From contig JAKLKQ010000069.1 in the NCBI GenBank assembly GCA_023150555.1, forward strand, positions 1 to 33,937: DNA of 33,937 bases, in the 5' to 3' direction. Positions 18,750 through 26,435 of the stretch are shown piece after piece. The position numbers and the translations under genes were made by a program. The DNA is from Planctomycetota bacterium (GTDB taxonomy: Bacteria > Planctomycetota > SZUA-567 > H5-PLA8). How positions within the stretch are numbered: the first letter of the stretch is position 1; each line of letters opens with the position of its first letter. Under the pieces are notes generated by a model. The model ran no database searches, was not told the DNA's origin, and saw nothing but the letters and a program-made list of their open reading frames with translations.

Positions 18750-18766
18750 GCAGCACGTTGTGCTGC
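18750..18766. repeat. 7-bp perfect inverted repeat
   Basis: GCAGCAC (18750-18756), GTT, GTGCTGC (18760-18766). It lies about 115 bases upstream of the sigma-propeller start, a plausible operator or leader hairpin position. Confidence 0.45.
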
Positions 18767-18882
18767 ACGGCATGCAAAAATGTCATAAGTCCAACCGCTG
18801 CGTAAAATGCACCTTGTTAAAGGCCCAATAGGATCGCTACAAATCTCAATCTGCACTCCGGCACGTCGCGCAGCACCATATG

Positions 18883-18934
18883 ACTCGCGAAATCTCGCGA
18901 GTGACACTTTTCGCCAGTCGCGAAATCTCGCGAC
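18883..18934. repeat. two tandem 16-base palindromes spaced 33 bases
   Basis: The unit TCGCGAAATCTCGCGA occurs twice (18885-18900 and 18918-18933), start to start 33 bases, close to three helical turns. Each unit is TCGCGA-AATC-TCGCGA. Copy 1 extends to ACTCGCGA...TCGCGAGT and copy 2 to GTCGCGA...TCGCGAC, so the flanking pair changes from C-G to G-C while pairing is kept. Possible paired operator or RNA double hairpin. No T-run follows on either strand, so not an intrinsic terminator. Confidence 0.6.
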
Positions 18935-18949
18935 CTCCCCGACGGATTT

Positions 18950-18963
18950 CGATCCGCGGATCG
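18950..18963. repeat. 14-bp perfect palindrome next to the pseudokinase stop
   Basis: CGATCCGCGGATCG, 12 bases beyond the pseudokinase stop codon on its 3' side. An overlapping alternative stem is CGGAT-TTCG-ATCCG (18943-18956). Confidence 0.4.
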
Positions 18964-18975
18964 GACCGGCGGAGG

Positions 18976-20385
18976 CTAGCGGCGGAAGCGGCGGCGGCGG
19001 CGCACGCGGCTGCGGCGGCGCACCGGTCCGCGGCCGGTCTTGGTGGTGGGCGGATGCGTGCCGCTGGGCGCGGCGAAGGTGATCGCCTTCAGGCCTTCCA
19101 TCACGTCGGCGGGCGTCTGGTAGCGGTCCTTGTTGTCGCGGGCCATCATCTTGCGGCAGATGTCGGCCAGTTCGCGCGGGACTTCCGGGTTGTACGCCGC
19201 CGGATCGGGGGGCTCGGCCAGCAGGCGCCGCCCCAGCACTTCCTTCGGCCCGCCGCCTTCGAAGGGCGGCTCGCCGGTCAGGCAGTGGAAGAGGCAGCAG
19301 CCGAGGCTGTAGATGTCGCTGCGCGTGTCGACGGTGCCCGACTTGACCTGCTCGGGCGCGACGTAATACGCGTTCTCGCCCTGCAGGAAGCGCGTGTCTT
19401 CGTCCTTGATCAGGCCGAGGCTGTCGAGTTTCGCCTGGTCGCCTTCGGTGACCATGATCGAGTCGGGCCGGACTTCGCGGTGGATGATCCCGCTGCGGAA
19501 GCCGTGGTCCAGTGCAGCGGCCACCTGCGCGAAGATGTTCACGGCGCGGCGCGCGTCCAGCCGCCCGCCTTCGAACTCGTCCATCATCTCGCCCAGGTTC
19601 AGGCCGTCGACGTACTCCATCGAGTAGTAGTAGTTGTCGCCGCTGCGCCCGACTTCGTGCACGCGGATCAGGTTCGGGTGGTTCAGGCGCCCCGCGTTGC
19701 GCGCTTCGGTCAGGAACTGCTGCACGAAGGCCTGGTCCTTGGTCTTGTTCGCCGGCAGCACTTTCAGCGCGACGATGCGGTCCATCGAGATCTGGTGCGC
19801 GCGGTACACCACGCCCATGGTGCCCTCGCCGATGACCTCGAGGATCTTGTAGCCCTTGATCTCGCCGCGCAGCACCGTCGCGCCCAGCCCGCGGATCAGG
19901 GCCTCCCGGTCGTTCAGTTCCTCGGGCGACGACGGCACCTGGTCCAGGTCCGCGCCCGAAGCCACCGGCGGAAGGTCCGTGATCTCCGTCGGCACCGGCG
20001 CCTGGATCGGCTGCGCGGCGCTGGATTCGATCACCGGCGGCGCGGCCATCGCGGCGGCCGATGCGGGCGCGGCCGGGGCCGCCGCCACGTGCGGCGACGA
20101 CCCGTTGGCCGGCGGCGGCAGGGCCTCGCCGCCGACTAGGTGCCGCAGCAGCAGTTCGGCGCGGTTCTTCGGGATCAGGCCCTTGCCGACCAGAATGCGC
20201 GGGATCGACGGCACTTCGCCGCCGGCGTTCTGGTAGCGGCGATAGATTTCCAGCGCGCCCTTCACCTGATCGGGCGTCACGTCCCCCAGTTTCACCGCCA
20301 GTTTGGCGAATAGGACGTCGCGCTGTGGAATCGGTTCACCCATGGTCGTTTCACGAAGCATCTCGGTTGCGGTCGAGCGACCCAT
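18976..20385 (-). CDS. Ser/Thr kinase-fold protein, predicted pseudokinase
   Basis: 469 residues. N-terminal helical domain (about 20-85, DVLFAKLAVKLGDVTPDQV...) like the MshEN-type modules found on some bacterial kinases, an Ala/Pro linker (90-150), then a kinase fold (about 178-440). The nucleotide pocket looks kept: Gly loop GEGTMGVVY (186-194), Lys 208 in VALK, Glu 227. The catalytic loop does not: HRDLKPxN has become HREVRPDS (302-309), losing Asp, Lys and Asn, and the DFG position reads S-L-G (322-324). APE-like APEQ (343-346) and DxxS (357) remain. It ends in an Arg-rich tail. Read as an ATP-binding scaffold or regulator. Starts at 20361 and 20343 are possible; 20385 fits the promoter best. 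Confidence 0.85.
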   Translation of the reverse strand: MGRSTATEMLRETTMGEPIPQRDVLFAKLAVKLGDVTPDQVKGALEIYRRYQNAGGEVPSIPRILVGKGLIPKNRAELLLRHLVGGEALPPPANGSSPHVAAAPAAPASAAAMAAPPVIESSAAQPIQAPVPTEITDLPPVASGADLDQVPSSPEELNDREALIRGLGATVLRGEIKGYKILEVIGEGTMGVVYRAHQISMDRIVALKVLPANKTKDQAFVQQFLTEARNAGRLNHPNLIRVHEVGRSGDNYYYSMEYVDGLNLGEMMDEFEGGRLDARRAVNIFAQVAAALDHGFRSGIIHREVRPDSIMVTEGDQAKLDSLGLIKDEDTRFLQGENAYYVAPEQVKSGTVDTRSDIYSLGCCLFHCLTGEPPFEGGGPKEVLGRRLLAEPPDPAAYNPEVPRELADICRKMMARDNKDRYQTPADVMEGLKAITFAAPSGTHPPTTKTGRGPVRRRSRVRRRRRFRR

Positions 20386-20415
20386 TGCACAACGGGCACC
20401 CCCGCCGGAATGTTT

Positions 20416-20444
20416 ATTCTAAATCATTTGCACATTGTTATCAA
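20416..20444 (-). promoter_or_regulatory. promoter of the pseudokinase gene
   Basis: Minus strand TTGATA (20444-20439), 17-base spacer, TAGAAT (20421-20416). Predicted start near 20409, about 24 bases before the ATG at 20385. A good match in an AT-rich patch. Confidence 0.7.
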
Positions 20445-20546
20445 CGAACAGCCCAGGCGCGCCTTGCCCCACTTGAGGGCATGAAATCACCTTCTCGGCG
20501 GAACCCGAATCCCGCGCGGCCTGCCCCGTACCGTGTCGCAGGCCAT

Positions 20547-20563
20547 TATCTTGATATAAGATA
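20547..20563. repeat. AT-rich inverted repeat between the divergent kinase genes
   Basis: TATCTT (20547-20552), five bases, AAGATA (20558-20563), overlapping a direct repeat of GATATAA. It is an isolated AT-rich patch in GC-rich DNA about 60 bases upstream of the -10 of the TPR kinase. Candidate operator or UP-like element. Confidence 0.4.
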
Positions 20564-20621
20564 TAAGTTTCTGTTATGCACTAGGTGCGCATTTCGAGGC
20601 TGGATTGGGCGGCAGCGAGTG

Positions 20622-20630
20622 TGGTATAGT
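20622..20630 (+). promoter_or_regulatory. extended -10 promoter of the TPR kinase
   Basis: TGG followed by TATAGT (20625-20630) forms an extended -10; no good -35 lies at 17 bases. The start would be near 20637, which rules out the upstream TTG at 20605 and supports ATG 20668. Confidence 0.5.
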
Positions 20631-20667
20631 CCGGTATGCACGATTGGCCTCGGGTAACGAAATCGCT

Positions 20668-23600
20668 ATGCCTATTGGCACTCGAGCCTGTCCCAACTGC
20701 GGAGCCGCCGTCCTCACCGAGGTGAAGGACTGTCCAGCGTGCAAAACCCCCATGCCGGCCGATGAGGAATCCCGAGTTCGGCGCCGCACGACCACCCTGC
20801 CCGACTCTCGGCCGCTCAGCGACATGCCCAGCCAGATCGACGGCCACACGCTGATCCGCGAGATCGGACGCGGCGGCATGGGCGTGGTGTACCTGGCGCG
20901 GGAGGAAGGCTGGGGCCGCGAGGTCGCGCTGAAGGTCGTGCCGCAGGGCCTAAGCAAACGGCAGGTGCGCCGGTTCATCGAAGAGGCCCACGTGACGGGG
21001 CAGCTGCAGCATCCGGCAATCGTTCCGATCTACCGCATCGGCAGGACGTCCGACGGGCGCGACTACTACACGATGAAGCGCGTGCAGGGCGAGACGCTGG
21101 CGCAGATCCTCGCGCAGCTGGGCGACGCCACCTCGAAGGCGCAGGAGCGCTACGGGCCGCGGCGGTTGGCGTCGATCCTGCTGAGCGTCTGCGAGGGAGT
21201 CGCCTTCGCGCACGTCCGCGGCGTGATCCACCGCGACCTCAAGCCCGGCAACATCATGATCGGCGACTACGGCGAGGTCCACGTGCTCGACTGGGGCCTG
21301 GCGCGGGTGCTTTTCGGCGGGCGGCGCCCCGACGCGCTGCCGGACCTGCCCGGGATGCCGGCGCCCGACGCCGACATCGCCGACGGCCAGGAGCGCGCCG
21401 GCACCGCGAAGGTCAGCGGCACGCCGGCCTACATGTCGCCCGAACAGGCCCGCGGCGAAGCCAAGCACGTGGACCAGCGCAGCGACGTGTGGGCCCTGGG
21501 CGCGATCCTGTACCACTGCCTGACCCTGCATCCGCCCATCGCCGGCGCATCGGGCGCGGAAGTGCTGAGCAACGCCTCGGCGGGCATCGTCACGCCGCCC
21601 GAGACCTATCCGGCCGGGCAGCAGGCGCCGCGTGAACTGCTCGACATCGTGGCCAAGGCCATGCACCCCGACCGGGCCCAGCGCTACGCCGACGCCGGTG
21701 CGATGGCCGCGGACCTGAACGCGTACCTGGACGGGCGCGGGCGGTGGCGCAAGTGCTACGAATGGCGGCGCGGCGCGGCGACCTCGCCGCTGGCCGACTG
21801 GATGGACCGGCTGGGCCAGTGGAAGACCGACGACGCGGGGCTGTTCCCCTACCAGCGCAGCGGCATGGGCGCGGTGCTGCTTTCGCGAAACCGCTTCTTC
21901 GGCGACGTGCGCCTGGAGATCGAGGGCGCCTGTTCCGAGCAGGACGCGGGCGAACTCTCCCTGATGCTGGCCGCGCCCGAGCCCGACGTGGACGTCAACG
22001 AAACCGACGGCTACTGCCTGCAGACCGGCGCCGACGGCAACACCTCCGTCAAGATCGCGAAGAACGACGTCGACGTGGTGGTCCGCACCGGCGTCACGCT
22101 CCAGCACGGCCGCACCTACAGCGTCGCCGCTGAACGCATCGGCAATAAGATCGTCCTGGAGATGGACGGCGAGGAACTGATCTCGTTCGCCGACCTGTTC
22201 CCCCTCCCCGGCCTGCGCGTGGGACTGTATGGCTACGGCAGCGGTGTGCGCATCACCTCGCTGCGCATCTACCGCCGCGGCCTGGACGCGGTGGTCAGCT
22301 GCATGGCCGTGCCCGACCACGACCTGAGCCGCGGGCGCCACACCGAGGCCCTGTCCGGATACCTGCGCATCGCCGACGAGTTGGCAGGGCGCGAGGAAGG
22401 CTGGATGGCGCGCTACAAGGCGGGCCTTGCGCGCCTGGAGGCCGAGAACCCCGTCGGCGCCGAGGCCGAGTTCGCGCGCCTGGACGGCACGCCCGGCGAG
22501 GCCCTGGCGCACCTGGGCCGCAGCCTGCTGGCCGCGCGCGAAGGCGATTACCGCCGCGAGTTGCTGCGGCTGGGCGCGGCGCGGCGGGCCAGCGCCGGCA
22601 CCGACCGCCACAGTTTCATCCTCTCCCGGCTCTGGACGCGCAGCGGCGAACTGCACAGCGCGGGTCAGCACGAAGCCTCCATCGCGTTCTTTAAGGAGGT
22701 TCTCGCGGCCGATCCCTCGGGCGGCAAGCGGCGCTACTTCGCGAAGTACGCCATCGCCGAGGCGCACTTCCATCTAGGGCAGGACGAGGAGGCCGTCGAG
22801 ATCCTCAAGGGCATGTTCGCGGAGCACGCCACCTTCCAGGCCGAGCGCCGCAACCTGTTCCACAACGCCACAGCCTACCTGCGCGCCGGCGCACGCTGGG
22901 GCGAAGCCCTGGAGATCTGCGACCAGCTGGCGAAGGTTCCCGATGCGGGCCTGGCCGCGGCCACCTTCCGCGCGAACGTCGAGATCGAACGCGGCAATTT
23001 CGACGAGGCCGAGCGGATCCTGAAGGCCGTGGAAGGTGCCGTAGGCATTTCGGAAGACCGCGCGATCTTTTGGGTAGCCCGTTCGCTGCTGGCGCACGTG
23101 CGAGGCCAGTTGCGCGAAGCCGTCGACTTCCTCAAGCTGGCCGGAAAATCCAAGCCGCAGGAGACCGACGAGGTCATCGGCGTGCGGCGCGCGTGGCTGT
23201 ACGCCCAGATCGGCGACACCGAAAAGGCCATGGCCACCCTGGCCGCCACCCTGAAGGTCGTCCCCCACCGCAGCCGCATGCAGGTGCTGCACGAAGTCGG
23301 GCGGCTCTGCCACTTCCGCGGCGACGATGCCCGCGCCGCCGATTGCTACGAACAGGTTCTGGCGAACCTGCCGCGCAGTTCCAACAAACTCCACATCGAG
23401 TGCGAGCTGGATCTGGCCCTGCTGCTGATGCTCCAGGGCCGCACGTCCGAAGGCCATGAGCGGCTCCAGCGCGCCGTCGGCGTGCCCTTCCGGTGCATGG
23501 CCGGTGTGCTGGCCAAGCGCATTCTGAATCCCGATCCCGACGAGCCCCTGCCCGAACCGCCCGAGCCCGGCCGCGAATGCCCCTGGAGCGCGCACGCGGA

Positions 23601-23790
23601 GTACTTCTACTACCTGGGCGAATTCGCGCGCGCGGCCGGCCAGACCGACGTCGCCGTGCGCGCCTACAACCGCGCGATGCTGGAGACCACCTCGCCCTGG
23701 CGGCAGTTCCCCTGGCTGGCGGCGATGCGAATGCGCGCGCTGGGCAGGCCGGTGCCGTCGGGATTCCCGATTTTCCCGCCCGTCAAGTAA
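20668..23790 (+). CDS. zinc-ribbon / Ser-Thr protein kinase / LamG-like / TPR protein
   Basis: 1040 residues from ATG 20668. Domain order: zinc ribbon (CPNCG 8-12, CPAC 22-25); Ser/Thr kinase (about 58-355) with all catalytic elements: GRGGMGVVY (67-75), Lys 89, Glu 105 or 106, HRDLKPGN (188-195), DWG (208-210, a common bacterial variant of DFG), SPEQ (257-260); a beta-sandwich region (about 400-535, ending LRVGLYGYGSGVRITSLRIY) like LamG/concanavalin folds; then TPR-like helical repeats to the end. No membrane segment is evident between kinase and TPR, so it is probably cytoplasmic. It is divergent from the pseudokinase across 282 bases, a natural candidate pair. Substrate unknown. Confidence 0.92.
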   Translation: MPIGTRACPNCGAAVLTEVKDCPACKTPMPADEESRVRRRTTTLPDSRPLSDMPSQIDGHTLIREIGRGGMGVVYLAREEGWGREVALKVVPQGLSKRQVRRFIEEAHVTGQLQHPAIVPIYRIGRTSDGRDYYTMKRVQGETLAQILAQLGDATSKAQERYGPRRLASILLSVCEGVAFAHVRGVIHRDLKPGNIMIGDYGEVHVLDWGLARVLFGGRRPDALPDLPGMPAPDADIADGQERAGTAKVSGTPAYMSPEQARGEAKHVDQRSDVWALGAILYHCLTLHPPIAGASGAEVLSNASAGIVTPPETYPAGQQAPRELLDIVAKAMHPDRAQRYADAGAMAADLNAYLDGRGRWRKCYEWRRGAATSPLADWMDRLGQWKTDDAGLFPYQRSGMGAVLLSRNRFFGDVRLEIEGACSEQDAGELSLMLAAPEPDVDVNETDGYCLQTGADGNTSVKIAKNDVDVVVRTGVTLQHGRTYSVAAERIGNKIVLEMDGEELISFADLFPLPGLRVGLYGYGSGVRITSLRIYRRGLDAVVSCMAVPDHDLSRGRHTEALSGYLRIADELAGREEGWMARYKAGLARLEAENPVGAEAEFARLDGTPGEALAHLGRSLLAAREGDYRRELLRLGAARRASAGTDRHSFILSRLWTRSGELHSAGQHEASIAFFKEVLAADPSGGKRRYFAKYAIAEAHFHLGQDEEAVEILKGMFAEHATFQAERRNLFHNATAYLRAGARWGEALEICDQLAKVPDAGLAAATFRANVEIERGNFDEAERILKAVEGAVGISEDRAIFWVARSLLAHVRGQLREAVDFLKLAGKSKPQETDEVIGVRRAWLYAQIGDTEKAMATLAATLKVVPHRSRMQVLHEVGRLCHFRGDDARAADCYEQVLANLPRSSNKLHIECELDLALLLMLQGRTSEGHERLQRAVGVPFRCMAGVLAKRILNPDPDEPLPEPPEPGRECPWSAHAEYFYYLGEFARAAGQTDVAVRAYNRAMLETTSPWRQFPWLAAMRMRALGRPVPSGFPIFPPVK

Positions 23791-23799
23791 GCCTGAATT

Positions 23800-23976
23800 C
23801 TAGAAATGCCCGTGGCCGTCGCGCCCACCGCGGCGGTCGCGACCACCGCGCCCCGACCTACGGTCATGACCCTGCTGCATGCGGCTGCGCCCGCAGGCCG
23901 GGCAGGTCCACTTGCGCTTCTTGTGGTAGCTGCGCTTCTGCTCTTCCATCTTCACCTTGCAGCGTTTGCAGTACAT
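23800..23976 (-). CDS. small zinc-ribbon protein with RGG tail
   Basis: 58 residues. Two Cys pairs, CKRC (3-6) and CPAC (25-28), are spaced as a zinc ribbon. They are separated by a very basic helix (KVKMEEQKRSYHKKRKW) and followed by an Arg/Gly repeat tail (HDRRSGRGGRDRRGGRDGHG). The composition suggests RNA or ribosome binding; no family name assigned. The ATG at 23976 has GGGAG ten bases upstream and a perfect TATAAT promoter about 40 bases upstream. It is convergent with the kinase gene, with 9 bases between the stops. Confidence 0.6.
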   Translation of the reverse strand: MYCKRCKVKMEEQKRSYHKKRKWTCPACGRSRMQQGHDRRSGRGGRDRRGGRDGHGHF

Positions 23977-23992
23977 GCGGGCGAGGCTCCCG

Positions 23993-24021
23993 TTGCCAAA
24001 TCCGGACCGGCGGATTATATC
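23993..24021 (+). promoter_or_regulatory. promoter of the ArsC-like gene
   Basis: TTGCCA (23993-23998), 17-base spacer, TATATC (24016-24021). Start near 24028, followed by AGGAAGGAG at 24040-24048. Confidence 0.5.
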
Positions 24022-24040
24022 GGGCCCGTCGCTTTCACAA
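24014..24040 (-). promoter_or_regulatory. promoter of the zinc-ribbon gene
   Basis: Minus strand TTGTGA (24040-24035), a short 15-base spacer and a perfect TATAAT (24019-24014). The -10 overlaps the opposite-strand -10 (24016-24021), making a bidirectional promoter. Confidence 0.5.
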
Positions 24041-24056
24041 GGAAGGAGCATCCGCT

Positions 24057-24410
24057 ATGGCCAAGCTGACCCTCTACCATAACCCGCGCTGCAGCAAGTC
24101 CCGCGAGGCGCTCGCGCTGCTGCAGAAGAAGAAGGCCGACGTGGAGGTCGTCGAGTACCTCGGCGTGCCGCTGGCCAAGGCGAAGATCGCCGAACTGCTC
24201 AAGCAGCTAGGCGGCGATCCCATGCAGTTGCTGCGCACGAAAGATGAGAAGTACAAGGCCGCCGGGTTGGATCCGAAGAAGACGCTGAACGCAGCGGAGG
24301 TGGCCGACGTCTTGGCGAAGCACGGCGAATTGATGGAGCGCCCCGTCGTGACCAAGGGCAGCCGCGCGGTGATCGGCCGCCCGCCGGAGCGCGTGCTGGA
24401 ACTGCTCTAA
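24057..24410 (+). CDS. ArsC/YfgD-family thioredoxin-fold reductase
   Basis: 117 residues, normal length for the glutaredoxin-coupled ArsC family. The active-site motif is YHNPRCSKSR with Cys 12; later conserved parts are the Arg in LLRTKDE, ERPVV and the closing IGRPPERVLELL, matching the three arginines that bind the oxyanion in arsenate reductases. The CSKSR form is typical of the YfgD/ArsC-like subgroup, for which arsenate reduction is not always shown. No arsenite efflux or ArsR gene is nearby, so a role in arsenic resistance is not supported by context. ATG chosen for the AGGAAGGAG site 8 bases before it. Confidence 0.88.
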   Translation: MAKLTLYHNPRCSKSREALALLQKKKADVEVVEYLGVPLAKAKIAELLKQLGGDPMQLLRTKDEKYKAAGLDPKKTLNAAEVADVLAKHGELMERPVVTKGSRAVIGRPPERVLELL

Positions 24411-24417
24411 CCGTACT

Positions 24418-26409
24418 TTACTTGCCCTGCCCGAGCTGCACCTTCAGCGTCAGCGATTCGCCCAAGCGGTCGATCTCGCCTTCGCCCGCGGACCTGGTTC
24501 CGCCGCGCTCCACCAACAGCGTAACCTCGTCGCCCGGCGAGTAGCCGATCAGTCCCATGAGCAGGTCCTGGGCCGAGTTCACCGGCGATCCGTTCAGGCC
24601 GACGACCAGGTCGCCCGGCTTGATGCCGGCCGCGGCGGCGGGACTGCCGGCCGACACGGTCCCCACCGGGAAACCCTTGGCCGTCTTCAGCTGCGCGCGG
24701 TCGGGCGAGATGCCCAGGTAGCCGCGCTTGCCGGCCTTCAGGAACTCCGGGCGCTGCTCAGCGTCGGCGATGTCGCGAAGGATGTCGCAGGCGATCCGCG
24801 CGACCTCGGCAGCGACGGGCGCGTTGATCTTGTCCCAGGTGTCGCCGGGCTGGTGGTAGTCGGGATGCGTGCCGGTAAAGAAGAACAGCACCGGGATGTT
24901 CTTGTTGAAGAACGTGGTGTTGTCGCTGGGTGCGACGCCCGAACTGCCCAGCGCGATCTTCAGCGCCGAGTCCTTCGCTGCCAGCTCGACCAGGGCCTTG
25001 AAGCCCGGCGACGTCCCCACGCCGGAGATCTGCACGTGGCCGCCGGCCGAGCGCCCGATCATGTCCATGTTCACCATTGCCACCACGTCCTTCAGCGGCA
25101 CCGCGGGGTGCTCGACCCAGTGCTCCGAACCCAGCAGGCCCTTCTCCTCGCCGGAGAAGGCGATGAACACGATCGAGCGGCGCGGGCGCTCTTCGGGCTT
25201 CAGCGCGGCGAAGTACTGCGCGGCCTCCAGCAGCCCCGCCGTGCCGCTGGCGTTGTCGTCGGCGCCCGGATGGATCCGGCCCTTGCCCTTCGCGCCCAGC
25301 AGCGAACCAAAGTTGCCCAGGCCCACGTGGTCGCAGTGCGCGCCCAGCACCACCACCTCCTCCTTCAGCTTCTCGTCGCGCCCTTCCAGCCGCGCCACGA
25401 CGTTGTAGGTCGGCTGCGGGTCCACCACGACCTCGCTGGTTCCGGCGGCGCTCGCGTCCTTCAGCGCCATGCTGTGGCAGCTCAGGTCCTTGTCGATGCC
25501 CGCCTGCAGGTCGGCCAGCGCGAACCCGCTGGGCTTCAGCAGCTTCGCGGCGGCCTCGCGCGTGATCTCGAAGACCGGCACGCCGAAGTCGCCTATCAGT
25601 TCATGGCCGATGCCCTTCGCCTGGTCGGGCTGTTCCGGCCGGCTGGCCGGGCCGGTGACGATCAGCACGCCCGCGGCCTTGCGGATCACGCAGTTGTTGA
25701 TCTTGGTCCCGAAGAACGAATGCGGCGTGGTCTTCTTGCCGTCGAAGACGCTGTTGGGATCTTGCTCCTGCGGTTCGTAGCGCAGCAGCAGCGCCCACTT
25801 GCCGGCCAGGTCCACCTTGGCGAAGTCGTCGTAGTTGTGCTTGGGCTCAGCGATGCCGTATCCGGCGAAGACCACGCCCGCGTCTGCCTTGGTGGCCTTC
25901 AACGCCGCCGCCAGCGGCGCGTAGTCCTTGCCGCGTTCGAGCGCCACGGTCTCCTTGCCGATCGTGAAGGCAAGCGCCGTCTCGCGCCCGAACTCCTTCA
26001 CCACGGGCAGCTCGAACTTTTGCAGGAACATCCGCCGCGCGCCGTCCTCGGCCGTGTCGCTCAAAGGCTGCAATCCGTACCGCGCGAACTCCGCGGAGAT
26101 GTACTCGGCGGCGCGGCGCTGGTCCGGCGTGCCGGCTTCGCGCCCGCGCAGGTCGGCGCTGGAGAGATACTTGATGTGGCCCAGCAGTTCGCCCTTGTCG
26201 ACGGCGGGAAGCGTGGCGGGTTCGACGGGTTCGGCGGTGGGGTTTACCGGTTCGGCCTGCGGCGGCGGCAGGGTCTGGGTCGCGGCGTGCGGCTCCTCCG
26301 GCCCGGTCTCTTCCTCGCCGCCTTCCTTCGCCGGCAGTGCGGCGGCCCAGAGCACCAGCACGACGGCCGCCGCCAGGCGGCGGCGCGGCAAAACGGACGA
26401 GACGCGCAT
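24418..26409 (-). CDS. exported M28-family aminopeptidase with PA and PDZ domains
   Basis: 663 residues. Signal peptide (about 8-26), an acidic Pro/Glu-rich linker (28-68), then a zinc aminopeptidase. M28 ligands and catalytic residues are visible: His 358 in GAHCDHVG, Asp 384 in GADDNASG, Glu 421/422 in SGEEKGLLGS, Asp 449 in VNMDMIGR, His 519 in HPDYHQPGD. A protease-associated insert occupies about 165-310. A PDZ domain follows the peptidase (about 560-640, RGYLGISPD... GIKPGDLVVGLNG). It should release N-terminal residues from peptides outside the cytoplasm. Last gene of a minus-strand unit behind two HtrA-type genes (26-base gap), converging with the ArsC-like gene. Confidence 0.93.
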   Translation of the reverse strand: MRVSSVLPRRRLAAAVVLVLWAAALPAKEGGEEETGPEEPHAATQTLPPPQAEPVNPTAEPVEPATLPAVDKGELLGHIKYLSSADLRGREAGTPDQRRAAEYISAEFARYGLQPLSDTAEDGARRMFLQKFELPVVKEFGRETALAFTIGKETVALERGKDYAPLAAALKATKADAGVVFAGYGIAEPKHNYDDFAKVDLAGKWALLLRYEPQEQDPNSVFDGKKTTPHSFFGTKINNCVIRKAAGVLIVTGPASRPEQPDQAKGIGHELIGDFGVPVFEITREAAAKLLKPSGFALADLQAGIDKDLSCHSMALKDASAAGTSEVVVDPQPTYNVVARLEGRDEKLKEEVVVLGAHCDHVGLGNFGSLLGAKGKGRIHPGADDNASGTAGLLEAAQYFAALKPEERPRRSIVFIAFSGEEKGLLGSEHWVEHPAVPLKDVVAMVNMDMIGRSAGGHVQISGVGTSPGFKALVELAAKDSALKIALGSSGVAPSDNTTFFNKNIPVLFFFTGTHPDYHQPGDTWDKINAPVAAEVARIACDILRDIADAEQRPEFLKAGKRGYLGISPDRAQLKTAKGFPVGTVSAGSPAAAAGIKPGDLVVGLNGSPVNSAQDLLMGLIGYSPGDEVTLLVERGGTRSAGEGEIDRLGESLTLKVQLGQGK

Positions 26410-26435
26410 GGGAGCCCCTTTTGAAACGAGCGCTT

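Larger units (their letters stand above)
18637..18975. other. 339-bp intergenic region rich in inverted repeats
   Basis: No credible ORF. From left to right: a GCGGC-GAAA-GCCGC hairpin (18687-18700), a 10-base direct repeat ATGCACCTTG (18727-18736 and 18807-18816, 80 bases apart), a 7-bp inverted repeat (18750-18766), two copies of a 16-base palindromic unit (18885-18900, 18918-18933) and a 14-bp palindrome (18950-18963). No good sigma-70 -35/-10 pair could be found for the sigma-propeller gene, which may therefore use another sigma factor, possibly itself. It is also the 3' flank of the pseudokinase gene. Confidence 0.6.

Noticed and set aside
18883..18963. Intrinsic terminator of the pseudokinase gene
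   Set aside because: The palindromes would form stems in the 3' region, but no T-run follows any of them on the minus strand.
18880..20139. 419-aa plus-strand frame opposite the pseudokinase
   Set aside because: It mirrors the kinase-fold gene, has no recognisable domain and no ribosome site. The minus-strand gene has a promoter and kinase motifs.
24057..24410. Arsenic resistance locus
   Set aside because: The protein is ArsC-like, but no ArsR, ArsB/Acr3 or ArsA gene is present, and the CSKSR active site points to the YfgD-like subgroup.
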